Both the position numbers and the translations under genes were made by a program. Positions 22,579 through 26,173 of a stretch of 26,173 nucleotides of DNA are shown in pieces. Origin of the DNA: DASXYU01 sp036502295 (GTDB taxonomy: Bacteria; Actinomycetota; Actinomycetes; Mycobacteriales; Jatrophihabitantaceae); NCBI GenBank assembly GCA_036502295.1, contig DASXYU010000017.1, positions 1-26,173 on the forward strand, written 5' to 3'. Numbering within the stretch: the first letter of the stretch is position 1; each line of letters opens with the position of its first letter. The notes under the pieces are model-generated. The model worked only from the letters and a program-made list of their open reading frames with translations. It searched no databases and had not been told where the DNA came from.

Positions 22579-23835
22579 CTAGCTGTGTTCGACGCTGATG
22601 TGACCGTCGGCGAGATGCACGTAGATGTCGATCTCCGGGCCGGCGGCGTCGCTCGCGGGCGGAATCGTCTGGTCGATGCCAACGCCGCGGTGTGCCGGCC
22701 CCCAGCCGTAGTTGTCCCAGACGTCCGATCCGTCGGCGCTCACGTCGCCGAAACGCACGTGCGCGAAGACAACGGCCTGCATCGTCGCCGGAACGAGGAT
22801 TCGGACCTGTCCGGCGCCTTGCGTCACGTCGATCCGGTGGGTGGTGCTCGCCGTGACGTGGCGCAGATCGATCACGGTTTGCCCGAACGCCAGTCGCTGA
22901 CTATGCGTGAGCTCGGCCTCGGACGTAGGAACCCACACCTTCTGCCCCACGCCGTCGTGCAGGCTCGCGGCGGTGTTGCCGAAGCCGATGATGCCGATGA
23001 GGGAGAGGACGAGCAGCGGCAGCAGCGACCACGGGGTGCGGCGGAGCACGCTGCCGATCAGAAGTGCGGCAAGGACGATCCCGCCGGAGACCCAGAAGTA
23101 GACGGGAAGACGGATGCCGGCGACCGCGTCGCTGATACCGAGCACAGTGAGCGTCGCGATGAGGACGGCGATCGCTGTGGTGCGGACGTAGCCGACCTGC
23201 GAGCGGCGGCGCTGTCTTGCGCCGCGCACCTCGGCAGCCGCCTCGTCCGCGATGGACCTGGCGAGTTCGGCGGTGCTGTCCGGCGCGGTGCTGTCCAGCG
23301 GAGTGCCGTCCAGCGGAGTGCCGTCCTGCGGAGTGCTGTCGAGGGGAGGCACCTCGGCCGTCGCGGCGACTTCGGAGATCTCCGGGCTGACCGCGGCGAC
23401 CGGTGGCGGCTGCTTCGACGCCGCGTGACCGCGCCGTTCGACGCGGCTCAGCAGCAGGATCGCGACCACGACCACCACGAGCAGCGGCAGGAACGGGCGT
23501 GGGGCCCACCAGCTGAAGCCCGCACTCCAGATCACCAGGCCCGCGACGACGAGGACGGTCCACGATGGCACTCGCCAGGTACGCAGCCCGCCGACCCAAT
23601 CATCGATCCGCGCGTGCTGCGCATCGTCCGCCGGTATCGCCGCCCAGGCGATGAGGTAGGCGAGCAGCCCTGCGCCGCCGAAGAACGCCGAGACCGCGAA
23701 CAGGATGCGAAAGAGGATGGGATCGAGGCCGAAGTACTCGCCCAGTCCGCCGGCGATGCCGCCGGCGATGCGGTCAGTGGTGCTGCGGCGAAGTCGCTTC
23801 TGCGGAGTCGTGGTGCCGTTAGCGGTGCTCGTCAT
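22579..23835 (-). CDS. PspC-domain membrane protein with LiaF-like C-terminal domain
   Basis: This 418-residue protein starts with a PspC domain (about 12-70: RRSTTDRIAGGIAGGLGEYF, then a hydrophobic helix). More membrane helices follow near 90-130 and 215-290. Between them is a cytoplasmic linker with the repeat LDGTP/LDSTP (about 165-185). The C-terminal part (about 310-418) is a beta-strand-rich extracytoplasmic domain with DVTQGAGQVRILVPATMQAV, like the LiaF/cell-wall-active antibiotic response proteins. PspC proteins sense or transmit membrane stress, and here the gene is divergent from a kinase that also has a PspC domain, so this protein probably modulates that kinase. It converges on ureC across the long inverted repeat. 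Confidence 0.9.
   Translation of the reverse strand: MTSTANGTTTPQKRLRRSTTDRIAGGIAGGLGEYFGLDPILFRILFAVSAFFGGAGLLAYLIAWAAIPADDAQHARIDDWVGGLRTWRVPSWTVLVVAGLVIWSAGFSWWAPRPFLPLLVVVVVAILLLSRVERRGHAASKQPPPVAAVSPEISEVAATAEVPPLDSTPQDGTPLDGTPLDSTAPDSTAELARSIADEAAAEVRGARQRRRSQVGYVRTTAIAVLIATLTVLGISDAVAGIRLPVYFWVSGGIVLAALLIGSVLRRTPWSLLPLLVLSLIGIIGFGNTAASLHDGVGQKVWVPTSEAELTHSQRLAFGQTVIDLRHVTASTTHRIDVTQGAGQVRILVPATMQAVVFAHVRFGDVSADGSDVWDNYGWGPAHRGVGIDQTIPPASDAAGPEIDIYVHLADGHISVEHS
23270..23345. repeat. 15-bp minisatellite in the PspC gene
   Basis: About five imperfect copies of a 15-bp unit (near CAGCGGAGTGCCGTC) encode the linker LDSTPQDGTPLDGTPLDSTA in the cytoplasmic loop. The unit length preserves frame, so the copy number could vary without breaking the gene. 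Confidence 0.75.
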
Positions 23836-23957
23836 GCCGACGACACTGCCCCGATGCGCGGTTTCATACCTCCGGGAAGTCCCTGAATTCGTACCTGATT
23901 CGCGATGTCGGGGTGAACCCTGATGCCGTGTCGTCCCGCAGCCGGAATCATGGAGCC
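23836..23957. promoter_or_regulatory. Divergent promoter region of the PspC protein and sensor kinase genes
   Basis: These 122 bases separate divergent starts. On plus, AATCAT at 23946-23951 is six bases from the kinase GTG, as at guaA. On minus, TATGAA lies about 28 bases before the PspC ATG and is a weak -10 candidate. A regulator site is expected here but I see no clear dyad. Confidence 0.4.
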
Positions 23958-25085
23958 GTGACCACCCTGCCTACCACGGCGCCTCGGCTCTACCGCCGTC
24001 CTGATCTGGGGCGTGTCGGTGGTGTCGTGGCCGGCATTGCCGAGCATGCCGGACTCCGCCGGCGGACGGTCGCGGCGATCTTTGTAGTGCTCACGATCTC
24101 CGGCGGTCTCGGTGTCGCGCTCTACCTCGCGTACTGGATCATCCTGCCGACGCCGGAGGGGATGCGTGAGCGACGGCTGCCTCGGATTGCCGAGGTGGGT
24201 CTCGGGCTCGGCGTCGCGGCGGTACTCGTCCTCATCATTGTCTGGCGGGTGCCGACGGGCGGCCTGGTCGTTCCCTCACTGCTCGTCTGCGTCGGTGGAG
24301 CCTTTGTCTGGAGGCAGGCGAGCCCGGCACGCGGCGATGACCGCACGCGGCGCATGCGTTTCGCGGTGGGCGCCGTTCTGGTCGTGTCGGGCGCCGCGCT
24401 CGTCCTGCGCGGGGCGGACTTCACCGCGATACGTGACGGTCTGCTCGCGATGCTCGTGACGGTCATCGGAGTCGCGGTGATCACGGGTCCGTGGTGGGTG
24501 GACCTGGTCTCGCAACTCGGTGCCGAACGGCGTGAGCGCATCCGCAGCCAGGAGCGTGCCGATCTCGCCGCGCATCTGCACGACTCGGTGTTGCAGACCC
24601 TCGCGCTGATCCAGCGCAATGCCGAATCGCCTCGTGAGGTTGCCCGCCTCGCTCGCGGTCAGGAACGTGAACTGCGCGGTCTGCTTTACGGCACCCGTAC
24701 CACCTCCGGACGCTTCGCCGATGCTCTGCGCGCGGCGGCAGCGGAGATAGAGGACGCCTACGCTGTGACGATCGATGTGGTCGTCGTCGGCGATGCCGAA
24801 CTCGACGAAGCGTTGGGGGCGGTCTGCGCGGCGGCGCGCGAGGCGATGGTGAATGCGGCCAAGCACGCCAATGTCCAGGAGCTCACGGTGTACGCAGAGG
24901 TTGAGGACGAGTCGGTGAGCCTCTTCGTCCGCGATCGTGGCACCGGGTTCGATCCGGCGTCCATTGCCGATGATCGTCATGGCGTTCGCGACTCGATCCT
25001 CAGCCGCGTCGAAAGGTATGGCGGTACGGCGGAGATTCGCAGTGGCGAGGGCGGCACCGACGTGCAGTTGCGGATGCCCCGATGA
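23958..25085 (+). CDS. PspC-domain sensor histidine kinase (NarL-type)
   Basis: This 375-residue kinase begins with a PspC domain (about 10-60: RRPDLGRVGGVVAGIAEHAG, helix to ILPTPEG), then three to four membrane helices to about residue 190. The HisKA_3 dimerisation and phosphorylation helix has ADLAAHLHDSVLQTLALIQ with H208 as acceptor. The ATPase domain has the N-box EAMVNAAKHANV and the G-box VRDRGTGFDPA, and ends with SGEGGTDVQLRMPR. It would sense envelope stress and phosphorylate the downstream response regulator. Start chosen at GTG 23958, where a -10-like element is six bases away and the PspC domain begins soon after; GTG 23913 is in frame and adds 15 residues. The TGA overlaps an ATG that opens the duplicated micro-ORF region. 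Confidence 0.9.
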   Translation: MTTLPTTAPRLYRRPDLGRVGGVVAGIAEHAGLRRRTVAAIFVVLTISGGLGVALYLAYWIILPTPEGMRERRLPRIAEVGLGLGVAAVLVLIIVWRVPTGGLVVPSLLVCVGGAFVWRQASPARGDDRTRRMRFAVGAVLVVSGAALVLRGADFTAIRDGLLAMLVTVIGVAVITGPWWVDLVSQLGAERRERIRSQERADLAAHLHDSVLQTLALIQRNAESPREVARLARGQERELRGLLYGTRTTSGRFADALRAAAAEIEDAYAVTIDVVVVGDAELDEALGAVCAAAREAMVNAAKHANVQELTVYAEVEDESVSLFVRDRGTGFDPASIADDRHGVRDSILSRVERYGGTAEIRSGEGGTDVQLRMPR

Positions 25086-25117
25086 GCGACGCTTGCGGAG
25101 CGAAGGTGTCGCAGTGA
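25082..25117 (+). CDS. Micro-ORF 1 between kinase and regulator
   Basis: ATG at 25082 overlaps the kinase stop (ATGA) and encodes MSDACGAKVSQ, ending TGA. It is 11 codons long. If translated it would keep ribosomes moving across the junction by termination-reinitiation. Coincidence through duplication is possible. Confidence 0.3.
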   Translation: MSDACGAKVSQ

Positions 25118-25146
25118 GCGACGCTTGCGGAGCGAAGGTGTCGCAA
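25083..25146 (+). repeat. 32-bp tandem duplication at the kinase-regulator junction
   Basis: Unit one (25083-25114) and unit two (25115-25146) are identical except for the last base. Each carries a TGA, a start-like codon and a weak GGAGCGAAGG ribosome-binding stretch. The second unit ends in the first base of the response regulator ATG. Confidence 0.9.
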
Positions 25147-25149
25147 TGA
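25114..25149 (+). CDS. Micro-ORF 2 between kinase and regulator
   Basis: GTG at 25114 overlaps the stop of micro-ORF 1 (GTGA) and again encodes the peptide SDACGAKVSQ after the start. Its TGA overlaps the response regulator ATG (ATGA). The chain stop-start, stop-start, stop-start is perfect. Confidence 0.3.
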   Translation: MSDACGAKVSQ

Positions 25150-25784
25150 CCACCGTGTTCTTGGTCGACGACCACGCAATGTTCCGCGCCGGTGTGCGTG
25201 CCGAACTCGGCGAGCGTCTCGAGGTCGTGGGCGAGGCGGGGAGTCCGGACGAGGCGGTCGCCGGCATCACCGGCATGGCGCCACAGGTGGTGCTGCTTGA
25301 CGTCCACATGCCCGACGGCGGCGGTCTCGCGGTGCTGCGTCGTATCGGCACATCGTTACCCGGCACACGCTTCCTTGCGCTGTCCGTCTCGGATGCCGCC
25401 GAGGACGTGATCGCCCTCATCCGCGCAGGTGCCCGCGGCTATGTCACCAAGACCATTTCGGCGGAGGATCTCGTCGATGCGGTGGAGCGGATCGCCGACG
25501 GTGACGTGGTCTTCAGCCCACGCCTCGCCGGCTTCGTCCTCGACGCGTTTCGCGATAGCACGCAACCCGATCGACCGCTCGATCCCGAACTCGACCAGCT
25601 CACCGCGCGGGAGCGCGAGGTGCTGCGCCTGCTGGCGCGCGGCTTCGCCTATCGCGAGATCGCCGCGGAGCTCTTCATCTCCGTGAAGACGGTGGAGACG
25701 CACGCCTCGAACGTGCTGCGCAAGCTGCAGCTCTCGAACAGGCACCAGCTCACGAAATGGGCTGCCGATCGCCGAATGCTCTAG
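25146..25784 (+). CDS. NarL/LuxR family response regulator
   Basis: This 212-residue regulator has a receiver domain (1-120) with acidic pocket D8 and D9 (FLVDDHAMF), phosphoacceptor D52 (VVLLDVHMPD), a serine in ALSVSD and a lysine in YVTKTI. A short linker precedes the LuxR-type DNA-binding domain (about 148-205: LTAREREVLRLLARGFAYRE and KTVETHASNVLRKLQLSNRH). It should be phosphorylated by the adjacent PspC kinase. The start is the ATG at 25146, because the protein must begin MTTVFLVDDH; upstream in-frame codons belong to the duplicated junction. Targets are unknown, but the divergent PspC gene is likely one. Confidence 0.92.
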   Translation: MTTVFLVDDHAMFRAGVRAELGERLEVVGEAGSPDEAVAGITGMAPQVVLLDVHMPDGGGLAVLRRIGTSLPGTRFLALSVSDAAEDVIALIRAGARGYVTKTISAEDLVDAVERIADGDVVFSPRLAGFVLDAFRDSTQPDRPLDPELDQLTAREREVLRLLARGFAYREIAAELFISVKTVETHASNVLRKLQLSNRHQLTKWAADRRML

Positions 25785-25800
25785 GTCGGCCCTTCGTCAC

Positions 25801-26056
25801 AGCGCTGAGGCGCTCTCCTGGAGGACGTGTTCGTGCCTACGGCGCTCAACGCCCTCGTCGACACGGCGCTGACGCGCTCGCCTGGAGGACGTGTTCGTGC
25901 CTATGGCGCTCAACGCCCTCGTCGTCACGGCGCTGACGCGCTCTCCTGGAGGACGTGTTCGCGCCTATGGCGCTCAACGCCCTCGTCGTCACGGCGCTGA
26001 CGCGCTCGCCTGGAGGACGTGTTCGCGCCTATGGCGCTCAACGCCCTCGTCGTCGC
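25801..26056. repeat. Four-copy 64-bp tandem repeat (VNTR/minisatellite)
   Basis: Copies start at 25801, 25865, 25929 and 25993, all 64 bp, with a few substitutions each. Every copy contains CCTGGAGGACGTGTTCG and the small dyad GGCGCTCAACGCC. The CCTGGAGGACGT part resembles CCTAGAGGACGT at the 3' end of the neighbouring minus-strand gene, so the unit may derive from it. There are no spacers, so it is not a CRISPR array. Confidence 0.95.
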
Positions 26057-26059
26057 TCG

Positions 26060-26083
26060 GAAGAGAACGCAAGCGTTCTCTTC
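26060..26083 (-). terminator. Perfect 11-bp hairpin after the partial minus-strand gene
   Basis: GAAGAGAACGC and GCGTTCTCTTC flank AA. The hairpin begins eight bases after the stop of the minus-strand gene and lies between convergent genes. There is no U-tract, so termination would be hairpin-only or bidirectional. Confidence 0.6.
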
Positions 26084-26091
26084 GCTCGCTC

Positions 26092-26173
26092 CTAGAGGAC
26101 GTATCTGAACAGGGGCGAGTCGGCCTCGATCTTCTCGATCTTCGGCGGGGCGGCCTCCATGCGTTCCAGCAGT
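26092..26173 (-). CDS. Unidentified protein, C-terminal 26 residues only
   Basis: An open frame enters from the right edge and ends at TAG (complement of 26092-26094). The visible end reads LLERMEAAPPKIEKIE followed by ADSPLFRYVL. A leucine-rich helix, then PP and a short strand ending in an aromatic residue weakly resembles the end of acylphosphatase-type proteins, but 26 residues are too few to name it. It converges on the response regulator gene across the tandem repeat. Confidence 0.5.
   Translation of the reverse strand, partial: LLERMEAAPPKIEKIEADSPLFRYVL

Larger units (their letters stand above)
25785..26091. other. Gene-free interval after the response regulator
   Basis: These 307 bases contain no credible gene. 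They hold four 64-bp tandem repeats (25801-26056) and a perfect hairpin (26060-26083) between two convergent genes. Confidence 0.8.

Noticed and set aside
25801..26056. Possible CRISPR array
   Set aside because: The four 64-bp units are contiguous without unique spacers, and no cas genes are present.

Overview
The window is a high-GC, gene-dense stretch from the chromosome of an actinobacterium (Actinomycetota). The evidence is family content: DUF2771, DUF3027 and DUF2530 genes, paired PspC proteins beside a LuxR-type two-component system, a fused UreAB, many GTG starts and 4-base ATGA/GTGA overlaps. The first gene looks like the start of futalosine hydrolase (mqnB). That would mean the futalosine menaquinone route and argues against Mycobacteriales. 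I cannot name the genus.

Layout. 1-2097 (minus): an MFS permease, a DUF2771 lipoprotein and the mqnB start, probably one operon. 2175-3272: DUF3027 on plus, overlapped antisense by a small DUF2530 membrane gene. 3348-7221 (plus): a PabB-PabC fusion for folate synthesis, a MarR regulator and an MFS exporter, tightly coupled. 7273-9706 (plus): a TrmH/SpoU RNA methyltransferase and GMP synthetase guaA. 9708-10484 (minus): an unrecognised 258-residue protein.

10485-20063 is the most unusual part. It holds two AT-richer non-coding islands, a GH5-type glycosidase lipoprotein, and then seven genes chained by 4-base overlaps: a small membrane protein, a membrane GT2 polysaccharide synthase with an N-terminal GspE_N/MshEN-like domain, a GT-C-like polytopic membrane protein, a short helical protein, two lipoproteins (one PstS-like) and a secreted protein with a duplicated WHG domain. 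I read this as an uncharacterised exopolysaccharide synthesis and export locus, possibly under nucleotide second-messenger control. Its substrate and product are unknown.

20088-22459 (plus): a fused UreAB and a divergent UreC with no accessory genes in view. They meet the convergent PspC membrane-protein gene (22579-23835, minus) across a long near-perfect inverted repeat. A divergent PspC-type sensor kinase and its NarL/LuxR response regulator follow (23958-25784). The end holds four 64-bp tandem repeats, a hairpin and the 3' end of an unidentified minus-strand gene.

Two themes run through the window. Six start codons lie exactly six bases after an nAnnnT hexamer, suggesting leaderless transcripts. 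Several stop codons or gene junctions carry short tandem duplications, one of which creates two tiny overlapping ORFs between the kinase and regulator genes. No tRNA, rRNA, CRISPR array, insertion sequence or phage gene was seen.
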